From positions 1 to 64,000 of the forward strand of contig JAIXUS010000034.1 in the NCBI GenBank assembly GCA_027483445.1: 64,000 bases of DNA, given 5' to 3'. Position 1 is the first letter of the stretch. Each line of letters starts with the position of its first letter. The notes below the pieces were generated by a model. That model was not told the origin of the DNA, made no database searches, and was given only the letters and a program-made list of their open reading frames with translations. Shown here in pieces: positions 48,364 through 58,218 of the stretch. Both the position numbers and the translations under genes were made by a program. Source of the DNA: Bacteroidota bacterium. Its GTDB lineage: Bacteria > Bacteroidota > Bacteroidia > M30B66.

Positions 48364-49296
48364 TTAGTCAGTTCCGGTAATGGAACGCAGCGATTTGCCT
48401 TCGCTGAAGTTAATCAAGTCGTAAACTGAACTGATAAATACGACTCCTTCCGGAAGCTCCACGTCGGGGGAGTGAACTTGCATACCAGCCACCAGTAGAC
48501 GTGTGTTGCCAATCCAAGTGGTAAGGTCCTGCAAATACTCGTTAATCGACTCGCTCGTGTAAGCCGCAGTAAAAAAGGTGAGTAGAAACTGAGGCCGATG
48601 CTCCTTGCAGTAAATCCGGAGATCTTCTCTTGGAACATTTTGACCGAGGTAAATAATGCGCTTACCACGGGCTTTCAGGAGATACTTCGAAAAGAGCAAG
48701 CCAATCTCGTGAAGTTCGCCTTCGGGCAGAAACAAGAGATATACTTCGGCCGATGGGTCTTTAGGGGCTGGTATGGAATCGATTTCAACCAACAACTTTT
48801 TGCGAATCAGGTTGGTCATAAAGTGTTCCTGAACAACCGTCGACTCGCCGGTCCTCCACATCATGCCTACTTTTTGCAAAAAGGGAATTACCACATTTAA
48901 CATGGTAAGCTCAAAGCCAACTTTGTCGCAGCAAACCTTCAGGGTAGAGTCAAACAGAGCATCGTCGAAGCTCAGCATGGCCATAATCAGATTGTCTACC
49001 TGAATTTGATGATACTCATCGTGGTTGCCTGAACTGCGCGAAATCTCCGAAACCTTTTTGGAAATTTCAGGAAGACTCCAGCGTGCTACATGGGAAATTT
49101 TAAAGCCGTGGTTCACCAACAATGAAATGTTCAGCAAAAGCTTCACATCGTGATCGTTGTATTGCCTGATATTCGACTCTGTTCTATCGGGGTTAAAGAG
49201 ATTGTAACGCTGCTCCCAAATGCGAATGGTATGGGCTTTAACGCCCGATAACCTTTCCAGATCCTTAATGGTGTACTTGGAATTCAACGGTTGCAT
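48364..49296 (-). CDS. MerR-type, B12-binding CarH/LitR-like transcriptional regulator
   Basis: MerR HTH YTIKDLERLSGVKAHTIRIWEQRYNLFNPDRTESNIRQYND; W147-x9-E157-H158 (WRTGESTVVQEH); E194-L-H196-E-I-G199 cobalamin motif. Confidence 0.9.
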   Translation of the reverse strand: MQPLNSKYTIKDLERLSGVKAHTIRIWEQRYNLFNPDRTESNIRQYNDHDVKLLLNISLLVNHGFKISHVARWSLPEISKKVSEISRSSGNHDEYHQIQVDNLIMAMLSFDDALFDSTLKVCCDKVGFELTMLNVVIPFLQKVGMMWRTGESTVVQEHFMTNLIRKKLLVEIDSIPAPKDPSAEVYLLFLPEGELHEIGLLFSKYLLKARGKRIIYLGQNVPREDLRIYCKEHRPQFLLTFFTAAYTSESINEYLQDLTTWIGNTRLLVAGMQVHSPDVELPEGVVFISSVYDLINFSEGKSLRSITGTD

Positions 49297-49567
49297 CAGT
49301 CTTCTCTTTTCGTGCGCACTTTGCGGCCAAGCCGTTTTTCAATCTAATGCAATAAAACAAAAGTTTAGGAGAAAGGTTCTGGACCTCCTCATTTTTTTTA
49401 ACCTCGTTTTAATCTTGGCACTATCGAATCGGTCTGTAAGACTTGCTGTTATTGCCAAACCTAAGGTTAAATTTTGTTTTCGCCCGAACTCCAAATGTTT
49501 ATCGAAACAGTGTTTGACACACTTTAGGAAGCCAGCAGTGATATCAGCTCCGAAAGAGCTTCATCAC

Positions 49568-50155
49568 TCATTGTTTTTGAAGCAGTTTGGCGATGTATTT
49601 CCCCAAAATATCAAACTCAAGGTTAACAGCATCACCTTCTTTGAGGTCGGAGAGGTTTGTATGGTTCCAGGTATAGGGAATAATCTCTACAGAGAAACCG
49701 GAGTCATGACTTTCGACTACGGTTAAACTCACACCATTGACGCAAATCGATCCTTTGGCCACTGTTACAAAACCGGGTGCTGGTGAATACTCGAAAAACA
49801 GTGCCCATGAGCCGTTGCGGTCGATGATTTTGCGCAAAACGGCTGTAGTATCGACGTGCCCCTGAACTATGTGTCCATCGAATCGCCCGGTAGCCGGCAT
49901 TGATCGTTCCAGATTTACGCGTGCACCGGCCTGAAGTGATCCAATATTCGTTTTTCTCAGCGTTTCGTCAATAGCCGTAACCCTATAACGATCGGCTGCA
50001 AGCTCAGCGACTGTGAGGCAAACTCCATTGTGTGAAAGGCTTTGGTCTACTCTAAGCTCAGCAACGAAAGGACAACTGAGCCAAAACTCCCGGTTTGAGC
50101 CCGCAGTAAAAGTATCGAGCACTAAGCCCGTTGATTCAACAATTCCGGTAAACAT
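49568..50155 (-). CDS. ribE: Riboflavin synthase, alpha subunit
   Basis: MFTGIVESTGLVL...SLSHNGVCLTVAEL...ERSMPATGRFDGHIVQGHVDTTA. Confidence 0.97.
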   Translation of the reverse strand: MFTGIVESTGLVLDTFTAGSNREFWLSCPFVAELRVDQSLSHNGVCLTVAELAADRYRVTAIDETLRKTNIGSLQAGARVNLERSMPATGRFDGHIVQGHVDTTAVLRKIIDRNGSWALFFEYSPAPGFVTVAKGSICVNGVSLTVVESHDSGFSVEIIPYTWNHTNLSDLKEGDAVNLEFDILGKYIAKLLQKQ

Positions 50156-50157
50156 AA

Positions 50158-52746
50158 TTAATCGAGGTCGGTGTTACGGCTTCCAATGATATAAATTGTG
50201 CCTTTGAGTGTTCTCGGAACGATTCCCTGAAGCCTTTGTTCATTTACAACACATATATAGTAGTACACTCCATCGGGCAGGAGTGCCCCGCTATTGGCAA
50301 TTCGGCCATTCCATAAAAGGTCGGCGCTGCTGCTTTTGAACACCTCAATGCCCCAACGGTTGTACACGGTAAATTCAACACCGTCGATAAAGCGATAGGG
50401 GAATGGCATGAACACATCGTTTTTCCCATCACCATTGGGCGAGAAGGTATTCGGAAGGCTATACTCAGGACAATTGTCGACGCAGACCGCTTCGAGGATG
50501 CTTTCATTTTGGAATGAATCAACCGCAGCAACAGCGTAACAGCCGGCTACTTCCGTTCCCGGGAAATGCGTAAACTCATCCACAGAAAGCGGAAAGCTAT
50601 CAATTAGCAACCAGGCATCGACCTCAAATCGCTTGAAGTACAACCGATAGCTCACGGCCTCATCGTCTTTACCGCTCCACTCGATGGTGTTGTTCAGCGA
50701 ATCGCACGATACAAACACGAGTTTTTCCGGGGGTTGAGGAGGCGTATTGTCGATGGCCGAAGAACAACTTTCCTGAGAGAAGTTTCGGATAGGCACCGGA
50801 AAGCCATCCGCCGAAAAGGCGCCCATTGTTTCTACCCTGTAACAATACTCTACGCCATTGGCCAAACCGGTATCGGCGAAGGAATTTCCGGATACGGTAT
50901 CAATGGGAATCCACGTTGAATTGGCGGGGTCGAAGCGATACACGATGGTGGAATCGTTGGTCCATAAAACATCAGTTTGCCACGAGAGGCTCAACGTGTT
51001 GTCGCTTGGAGTAATTTGCAGAAACACCGAAGAGGATGGAAGTCCCTGGCCAATTACACCGGTGCCCGGCTGCTCGAGCCTAACCCGGTAATTCCAGCCT
51101 GAAGTGCTGGTATTTAGTAATGTATCGGTGTAGGTTGTATCGTTGAGTCCGTCGCGATTGGCAACTACCTGAAAACTTGTGCCTTGCAGGCCTTCCGCCC
51201 GCTCAATTACGTATCGGTAAGGCCCGGGCCATTGCAGTGTGTCGAGATCGTCGGGTTTCGACCAACGTAATGCCATCCGCCCGGTGGCAACATCGGTTTG
51301 CAGAACACTTACCTGAGAAATCACCGGAATCACCTCGGGAAGCTCCACACAGGCTTCATTGCTGGCATAGCTCTCGGCTCCATCCGCGAAGCGGCAAACC
51401 ACCATGTAACAGTACTTTTGACCCGGTAACAAGCCGGCTCCGCTTAAGCCATCGGTGTAGGTGGTATCGCCTGCCTGAACCGTACCCAAAAACGAATAGC
51501 CGGTATATGAAGGCACGCCGGTTTCGCAGAGCGCGGGCTCAAAACCATAAAACCCGTTGCGGCGATAAACATCGTAGGCTACGGCTTGCGCGCAGGGTGA
51601 AGGGCTCCAAACCAATGAAACCGCATTTCCGGTAGCCTCGGCCAGCAGCGTGTCGACCGCCGGAGCCACAACACGAACGCTAACTGTTCGAAAGGTGGTA
51701 AGGTTTGGATTGCCGTTGTCGATGGCCTTAAAGCTAAAGGTATGCGCTTGTTTTCTGATGTGCGCGCAGGAGGTAAGCCAGCTGAAATTTTGCTGTACCA
51801 GGCCTGCTCCTGTTTGTGTGGTAAAGATGGCATTACCGGGAGCCGCAAACTGGAAAGCGCCGCCTGTAGCCGATAGTGTGACCAGTTGAACCGGGTTATC
51901 GGGGTCGGAAGCTTCGACGGTGAACGCAACGGTATCGCCTGCATTCACACATAAATTGGGCAGAGGCTCGATGGATGGCGGCCTGTTGTTGCAGGGCACC
52001 ACATTGATTTGCATGTCGCGGGTTACCAAACCAACAAGCACACCGTTTCGCCATTCTTCGATGATAAAGGCTACGTTGTATTCACCAACACTTGAGTTGG
52101 AGGGCGTATCCCAAATCAAATCGCCGTTGAATGGGTTGAGGATGAATGAATTGGTGCCTACCGGTTGGGTGAAGCCGGGTATGATCTCTCCATTTTCGCC
52201 TCGGCAGCTTACCAAACGGTAGGAAAGGCTATCTCCGTCGGGATCATACGCGCCCGGATTGTGCATGAATAACTGCCCGGCACAGGCTTCATCGATAGGT
52301 GGATTAAGGAGTTGCACCGAATTGTTCACCCCCAGAAATGGATTGATGATTAGGGTGGAGGAAACGAAGAAAGGAATGTTTACCGAGTTTGGAATATTCA
52401 CCACGCCGCCATTGCGGTTTGGGTCTTCGAAACTGATGATGTAGCTCGAGGCCGCAGGAAAGGTGTGTAGGCCGACGTAAACATTTTTCTTGGTGTCGAT
52501 GGCTACCATTTCGCCCAGCCCGCCGCCATTGACGCGCGGCAGGGTATCGATGAGTCCATCGCCCCAGTTGATGGGCAATTGAGGGCGATCGGCCGGGCTA
52601 TCGGATTTGGTGTAGGTTGTAATGGTGGCTTCGTACTGGAAACCAATAATGTGGCGAAAGGTAATTTCACCGGCCCTGTTGTGGGTCGCTTTCGAGGCCA
52701 GAAGCGGGCCCAAAAGGAACAAGAGAAAGAGCAGGCGGGAAATCAT
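50158..52746 (-). CDS. Gliding motility-associated C-terminal domain (CHU_C) surface protein with Fn3-like repeats
   Basis: SKATHNRAGEITFRHI start; fibronectin-like repeats; C-term LPNTFSPNGDGKNDVFMPFPYRFIDGVEFTVYNRWGIEVFKS...LKGTIYII. Confidence 0.92.
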   Translation of the reverse strand: MISRLLFLLFLLGPLLASKATHNRAGEITFRHIIGFQYEATITTYTKSDSPADRPQLPINWGDGLIDTLPRVNGGGLGEMVAIDTKKNVYVGLHTFPAASSYIISFEDPNRNGGVVNIPNSVNIPFFVSSTLIINPFLGVNNSVQLLNPPIDEACAGQLFMHNPGAYDPDGDSLSYRLVSCRGENGEIIPGFTQPVGTNSFILNPFNGDLIWDTPSNSSVGEYNVAFIIEEWRNGVLVGLVTRDMQINVVPCNNRPPSIEPLPNLCVNAGDTVAFTVEASDPDNPVQLVTLSATGGAFQFAAPGNAIFTTQTGAGLVQQNFSWLTSCAHIRKQAHTFSFKAIDNGNPNLTTFRTVSVRVVAPAVDTLLAEATGNAVSLVWSPSPCAQAVAYDVYRRNGFYGFEPALCETGVPSYTGYSFLGTVQAGDTTYTDGLSGAGLLPGQKYCYMVVCRFADGAESYASNEACVELPEVIPVISQVSVLQTDVATGRMALRWSKPDDLDTLQWPGPYRYVIERAEGLQGTSFQVVANRDGLNDTTYTDTLLNTSTSGWNYRVRLEQPGTGVIGQGLPSSSVFLQITPSDNTLSLSWQTDVLWTNDSTIVYRFDPANSTWIPIDTVSGNSFADTGLANGVEYCYRVETMGAFSADGFPVPIRNFSQESCSSAIDNTPPQPPEKLVFVSCDSLNNTIEWSGKDDEAVSYRLYFKRFEVDAWLLIDSFPLSVDEFTHFPGTEVAGCYAVAAVDSFQNESILEAVCVDNCPEYSLPNTFSPNGDGKNDVFMPFPYRFIDGVEFTVYNRWGIEVFKSSSADLLWNGRIANSGALLPDGVYYYICVVNEQRLQGIVPRTLKGTIYIIGSRNTDLD

Positions 52747-52760
52747 TGGTTAAAAGTACC

Positions 52761-52803
52761 AAAAAGCAACGGCGCCACAGCAAAGGTGTTGTGGCGCCGT
52801 TTA
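52761..52803 (-). terminator. recQ terminator hairpin
   Basis: AACGGCGCCACA-N10-TGTGGCGCCGTT (12-bp stem) with GCTTTTTGG tail on minus strand. Confidence 0.75.
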
Positions 52804-52818
52804 AATGGAGAAAGAAAA

Positions 52819-55023
52819 TTAATTCCCGTTTTCGGAGATGAAGCGTAAGCGAACCAAGCGAAGCTCCTGCTCGCCAATCTCGTCATCGCCAAGCTCTTTA
52901 AGGGCTACGGCAATGGAATCGGTTTCGGCTTTGCGGAAATAGTCGATGATTTCATCCTGAATCTCTTCATCGATGGAATCGTCGATATAATAACCAATAT
53001 CGAGACGAGTGCCTGAATACACGATGGCTTCCATTTCTTCGATGAGTTGTTCCATCGACAAACCGCGGGCATCGGCGATATCTTCAAGGGCAATTTTGCG
53101 GTCGACCGATTGAATGATATGCACCTTTTGGGTCGACTTGTTCACGATACTCTTCACCACCATGTTCATGGGGCGATCAATCTCATTGTCGCGCACGTAG
53201 TCGGCAATAACCTGAACAAATTCCTTCCCGTATTTCTCCGCTTTTCCGGCCCCAACTCCTGCGATTTGCTTGAGTTCGTTCAGATTTACGGGATACTGTA
53301 TGGTCATGTCGATGAGCGATTGCTCCTGAAAAATGACATACGGAGGCATGTTGTGTCTCTTGGCGATTTTCCGTGTCAGATCTTTGAGAATCGCAAAAAG
53401 TGTTTCATCGGCGGCTCCTCCACCCTGATTCCCCGCAGTGATGATCTCGTCGTCTTCGTCGGTATCGCTGTAATCATGGTCTTCGGTAATCATCATTTCC
53501 TTGGGATTCTCCAGGAAATCAAAGCCCGCCTTGGTGAGTTTTAGCGTTCCGTAATTTTCCACCTCTTTTTCGAGGAGGCCTTGAACAACGGCTTGGCGAA
53601 TCACGCTGCTCCAGTGTAATGCACTTTTATCGGAACCTTTGGAAAACAACTCCAGCTGGTCGTGCTTATACGACTTAATGGCCGAGTTGATTTGCCCCGT
53701 AAGCACATGAACAATGTGTTTGTCTTTAAAACGCTCCTTAACGGCAAGAACCGTATCGAGAGCCAGACAAACATCTTCCTGCCCGTCGAATTTCTTTTTA
53801 GGATGGCGACAGTTATCGCACATCGAGTTACATCCACTGTCGTCGTATTCCTCACCGAAATAGTGTAGGAGGAATTTTCGGCGGCACATCGAAGTTTCGG
53901 CGTAGCCTGTTGTTTCGGCTAGCAGTTGTTGCCCGATTTCTTGTTCGGCGACATGTTTGTTTTTGAGAAACTTCTCCAGCTTTTGAATGTCGTCGTAGCT
54001 GTAGAATGAAAGGCAAATGCCTTCACCACCATCTCTTCCGGCGCGCCCTGTTTCCTGGTAATATCCTTCGAGGCTTTTGGGCATTTCGTGGTGAATTACG
54101 AAACGTACATCGGGTTTGTCGATACCCATTCCGAAGGCAATTGTTGCCACAATCACATCGGCTTCTTCCATCAGGAATTTGTCCTGGTGTGAGGCCCGTG
54201 TTGAGGCATCCAATCCGGCGTGGTAAGGCAAGGCTTTAATGCCATTCACCTGAAGTGTTTCTGCCAACTCTTCTACCTTTTTGCGGCTGAGGCAATAAAT
54301 AATGCCTGACTTTCCGGGGTGTAGGCGAATGAATTTGATGATTTCCTTCACTACATCTTTCTTAGGACGCACCTCATAATACAGGTTTGGCCTGTTGAAC
54401 GACGACTTGAACAGGGTGGCGTCGTTCATGTTGAGGTTCTTCATAATGTCCTGCTGAACCTTTGGCGTAGCCGTAGCTGTGAGGGCCATGATGGGAACAG
54501 AACCGATGGCTTCGATAATGGGGCGAAGGCGTCGGTATTCAGGGCGGAAGTCGTGCCCCCACTCGGAAATACAATGCGCTTCGTCGATGGCGAAGAAGGA
54601 AATATTGATTTCGCGCAAAAACTGCACGTTTTCGTCTTTTGTTAAGGATTCAGGCGCCACGTACAGCAACTTGGTAACCCCGTTGGTAATGTCGGCCTTC
54701 ACCTGAGCAATCTCGCTTTTATTCAGTGAGGAGTTCAGAAAGTGAGCAATACCGTTTTCTCCGCCGAAGTTTCGGATAGAGTCAACCTGATTCTTCATTA
54801 AAGCGATTAAGGGAGAAACCACTATAGCTGTACCCTCGCTGATAAGCGCGGGTAGCTGATAACAGAGCGACTTCCCTCCGCCGGTAGGCATAATCACGAA
54901 TGTGTCGTTGCCGTCGAGAATATTCCGAATAATGGCCTCCTGGTCGCCCTTAAAGGCGTTAAAGCCGAAAAAATGCTGTAGATGGTCTGTAAGCTGAGCC
55001 TGACTGTCTGCTACTTCCAACAT
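52819..55023 (-). CDS. recQ: ATP-dependent DNA helicase RecQ
   Basis: VIMPTGGGKSLCYQLPAL, FAIDEAHCISEWGHDFRPEYRRL, QETGRAGRDGGEGIC, zinc cysteines CRRKFLLHYFGEEYDDSGCNSMCDNC, HRDC. M at 55023 chosen over 55038. Confidence 0.97.
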   Translation of the reverse strand: MLEVADSQAQLTDHLQHFFGFNAFKGDQEAIIRNILDGNDTFVIMPTGGGKSLCYQLPALISEGTAIVVSPLIALMKNQVDSIRNFGGENGIAHFLNSSLNKSEIAQVKADITNGVTKLLYVAPESLTKDENVQFLREINISFFAIDEAHCISEWGHDFRPEYRRLRPIIEAIGSVPIMALTATATPKVQQDIMKNLNMNDATLFKSSFNRPNLYYEVRPKKDVVKEIIKFIRLHPGKSGIIYCLSRKKVEELAETLQVNGIKALPYHAGLDASTRASHQDKFLMEEADVIVATIAFGMGIDKPDVRFVIHHEMPKSLEGYYQETGRAGRDGGEGICLSFYSYDDIQKLEKFLKNKHVAEQEIGQQLLAETTGYAETSMCRRKFLLHYFGEEYDDSGCNSMCDNCRHPKKKFDGQEDVCLALDTVLAVKERFKDKHIVHVLTGQINSAIKSYKHDQLELFSKGSDKSALHWSSVIRQAVVQGLLEKEVENYGTLKLTKAGFDFLENPKEMMITEDHDYSDTDEDDEIITAGNQGGGAADETLFAILKDLTRKIAKRHNMPPYVIFQEQSLIDMTIQYPVNLNELKQIAGVGAGKAEKYGKEFVQVIADYVRDNEIDRPMNMVVKSIVNKSTQKVHIIQSVDRKIALEDIADARGLSMEQLIEEMEAIVYSGTRLDIGYYIDDSIDEEIQDEIIDYFRKAETDSIAVALKELGDDEIGEQELRLVRLRFISENGN

Positions 55024-55485
55024 GTTAGATGAATACATTGATAAAAAAACAAGCGCTTCACACGAACTATTAACAAGCCTTTGGTCAAATTGTTATGATT
55101 ATGCCAAAAAATTGCAGGGTCCTTTTCCAGAAACACAATTGAAGATTAAAGATACATCTATATATCGTTTACACAACAAAAAGATTGTCTTTTTTCTGCT
55201 GATTTCATCTTGTTGATTTCGAGGCATGTATAAAAGCGATTGTGTGTTTGTACATCATTTTGTTCATGATCTTGGGTACAGAAAACGCATTTTCCGACAC
55301 CGGGAAAAACGAGAACCATTTTTACAAGGTTTCAATGACACAGAAAATTCTGAATGCGTCGCTGCTGATGGCTCGTTTCCAAATTTAATTTGGCTTTGTA
55401 AGCGCTTAAATTCTGCCCTCCTGAAGCCTGCAACGAACAGGCATTCGCTAAATTGCCAGCGGAAAAACGAAGTATGACACAACTC

Positions 55486-56757
55486 AGCACAACCAACACC
55501 TTTACTGCCGAATACGCCCAAATGCGCGATGAAGCAGATCCGCTGAAACGATTTAGGGACGAGTTCCTCATACCCCAACACCAGGGAAAACCGGTGGCCT
55601 ATTTCTGCGGAAACTCTTTAGGGTTGCAACCCAAAGCGGCTGAAGATTCTGTTAAACAGGAGCTCCGCGATTGGTCTGAACTCGGTGTTGAGGGACATAC
55701 GCAAGCCCGCCGACCTTGGGTGAGCTACCATGAACTGCTCACCGAAGCCCTGGCAGAAATTACCGGAAGCCTTCGTTCGGAAGTGGTGGCCATGAACGCG
55801 CTCACGGTAAATCTACACTTGCTCATGGCTAGTTTTTACCGCCCAAACAAAGAGCGATTCCGGATTCTCTGCGAAGCCAAAGCCTTTCCGTCCGACCAGT
55901 ATGCCTTGCAAAGTCAGGCCGAATGGCATGGATTGATGCCGGCTGAGGTTATCCGCGAAATTCATCCCCGCGAGGGGCAACACCACATCGAGCTGGATGA
56001 TATTTTGCAGGCCATTCGTGAAGAAGGAAGCCAGCTGGCCTTGGTCATGATTGGTGGCGTGAACTACTACAGCGGTCAGGTGTTCGACATGGAAACCATT
56101 ACCCGGGAGGCCCACAAGGTTGGAGCCATCGCGGGCTTCGATTTGGCCCACGCCATCGGAAACATCCACCTGAAGCTGCACGAATGGAATGTTGATTTTG
56201 CGGCCTGGTGCTCCTATAAATACCTAAACTCAGGGCCGGGTGGAACTGCAGGAATTTTCATCCATGAAAAACATGCAAGCTCGCCAGAGACTTTCCGCCT
56301 GAAAGGATGGTGGGGCCACAACAAGGCCGAACGGTTTAAGATGGGCCCTGATTTTGAGCCGATTCCGACCGCCGAAAGTTGGCAAATGAGCAATGCTCCG
56401 GTTTTGTCGATGGCTGTTCAGATTGCTTCGCTCGAACTGTTCCGGCAAGCGGGGATGACAAACCTGCTCGGAAAAAGCAAGGCTCTAACCGCCTATGCCG
56501 ATCAACTCCTGAGTGAAGTGATGCGGCAAGGACCTCTGGCCGGGGCCTTCGAAATCATCACTCCCAAGGACCGTGGATGCCAGCTTTCGCTCTTGTTTTC
56601 GCGCCACGGACGGGCGGTATTCGATTACCTAACGGCCAACGGCGTAATTGCCGACTGGCGCGAACCGAATGTCATCCGCATAGCGCCTGTACCTTTATAC
56701 AATCAATTTTCCGACATCTATCGTCTGGCATCACTGCTGGCACAATTTCCGGGTTAA
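55486..56757 (+). CDS. kynU: Kynureninase (start uncertain, 55474-55486 region)
   Basis: GKPVAYFCGNSLGLQPKAAEDSVKQELRDWSELGVEGH...NALTVNLHLLMASFY...WCSYKYLNSGPGGTAGIFIHEKH. Confidence 0.96.
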   Translation, partial: STTNTFTAEYAQMRDEADPLKRFRDEFLIPQHQGKPVAYFCGNSLGLQPKAAEDSVKQELRDWSELGVEGHTQARRPWVSYHELLTEALAEITGSLRSEVVAMNALTVNLHLLMASFYRPNKERFRILCEAKAFPSDQYALQSQAEWHGLMPAEVIREIHPREGQHHIELDDILQAIREEGSQLALVMIGGVNYYSGQVFDMETITREAHKVGAIAGFDLAHAIGNIHLKLHEWNVDFAAWCSYKYLNSGPGGTAGIFIHEKHASSPETFRLKGWWGHNKAERFKMGPDFEPIPTAESWQMSNAPVLSMAVQIASLELFRQAGMTNLLGKSKALTAYADQLLSEVMRQGPLAGAFEIITPKDRGCQLSLLFSRHGRAVFDYLTANGVIADWREPNVIRIAPVPLYNQFSDIYRLASLLAQFPG

Positions 56758-56758
56758 C

Positions 56759-58105
56759 ATGAATGAAAACCTCCACAAACCAAAGCATATTGCCATCGCC
56801 GGCTCCGGCCTCGTTGGCGCGTTACAGTCGATTTACCTTAAAAAAAGAGGCTTTGATGTAAGCCTTTACGAACGCCGGCCCGATATGCGAAACAACCGCA
56901 TCAGCGCGGGCCGATCGATTAATTTGGCGCTTTCAGACCGCGGCTTTAAAGGCCTGGCCGGTGTAGGTATCGATGAGGAAGTACGACAGATTAGCATTCC
57001 CATGTACCGCAGGGTGATGCACGATAAAGAAGGCAAGCTTAGCTTTCAGCCTTATGGTAAAGATGGTCAGGCCATTTATTCGGTTTCGCGGGGAGGCCTG
57101 AATTGTAAGCTGATGGATTTGGCCGAAGCGCATGGTGTGAATATTCACTTCAACCACCGTTGCACCTCAGTAAACCTCGAAGAGGGCAGTGCCGTATTTG
57201 AGTCGGACCATGATCGCGTTGAAGTGAAGCCCGAGTTTTTGGTCGGAGCCGACGGTGCTTATTCTGAGGTGCGCAACGAAATGGAGAAACGCCCGTGGTT
57301 CAACTACTCCCAATACTACATCGACTATGCTTACAAGGAATTGAGCATTCCTCCGGCTGCCGATGGAACGCATCAACTGGAAAAGAACGCCTTGCATATT
57401 TGGCCTCGTAAGGATTTCATGCTCATTGCTTTGCCCAATCTCGACGGAAGCTTTACCTGCACCTTGTTCTTTCCGAAATCAGGACCGCTTTCTTTCGATA
57501 GCCTTGATACACTCGACAAAGCAGAGGCTTTTTTCAAAGAGCAGTTTGCCGATGCTTTGGCGCTGATGCCCCATTTTCGGGAAGAATACAGCAGCAACCC
57601 GGCGGCGGCGATGGTTATTGTGAAGTGCTTTCCATGGACTTGGGGCGACAAAGTGATGTTAATTGGTGATGCCGCGCATGCTATTGTACCCTTTTACGGA
57701 CAGGGCATGAATTGCGGGTTTGAGGACTGTTCGGTGTTCGATGAGCTTTTGGTGAACCACGAAGGTTCGTGGCGCGATTTGATGCACAAGTATGAAAAGG
57801 CCCGCAAAGCCAATGGAGATGCGATTGCAGAACTGGCCTTGCGGAACTTTATTGAAATGCGCGATAAAGTAGCCGACCCTGGCTTTTTGCTGCAAAAGAA
57901 AATCGAGGCCCGTTTTAGCGAAAAGCATCCCGACAAATGGATTCCGCTGTATTCGATGGTAACATTCAGCCACATACCGTATCATGAGGCCTTGATGAAT
58001 GGCGACCGACAAGAGAGCATCATGCGCGAAGTGATGGCCTTGCCGGAAATTGAGCAACGCTGGGATTCTGAGGAGGTAGAGCAGCTGATTTTGAGTCGTT
58101 TATAA
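56759..58105 (+). CDS. kmo: Kynurenine 3-monooxygenase
   Basis: IAIAGSGLVGALQSIYLKKRGFDVSLYERRPDMR...SAGRSINLALSDRG...VMLIGDAAHAIVPFYGQGMNCGFED. Confidence 0.96.
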   Translation: MNENLHKPKHIAIAGSGLVGALQSIYLKKRGFDVSLYERRPDMRNNRISAGRSINLALSDRGFKGLAGVGIDEEVRQISIPMYRRVMHDKEGKLSFQPYGKDGQAIYSVSRGGLNCKLMDLAEAHGVNIHFNHRCTSVNLEEGSAVFESDHDRVEVKPEFLVGADGAYSEVRNEMEKRPWFNYSQYYIDYAYKELSIPPAADGTHQLEKNALHIWPRKDFMLIALPNLDGSFTCTLFFPKSGPLSFDSLDTLDKAEAFFKEQFADALALMPHFREEYSSNPAAAMVIVKCFPWTWGDKVMLIGDAAHAIVPFYGQGMNCGFEDCSVFDELLVNHEGSWRDLMHKYEKARKANGDAIAELALRNFIEMRDKVADPGFLLQKKIEARFSEKHPDKWIPLYSMVTFSHIPYHEALMNGDRQESIMREVMALPEIEQRWDSEEVEQLILSRL

Positions 58106-58218
58106 GATACGATTCAGCAATCAAAAAGTGCGTTGCTTTCGGTCTTGTTGCAATGGCTTAAGAAGGGCTTGCTAAAACTCAGGAATGCCGGCGAGCGAAA
58201 CGAGGGTTCATGAGTGGA

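Noticed and set aside
51177-51635. 152-aa plus-strand ORF
   Set aside because: Antisense to the CHU_C surface protein gene; Arg/Pro/Ser-rich shadow ORF.
55226-55477. 83-aa ORF upstream of kynU
   Set aside because: No recognisable motif, and the region probably holds the kynU promoter; not supported as a gene.
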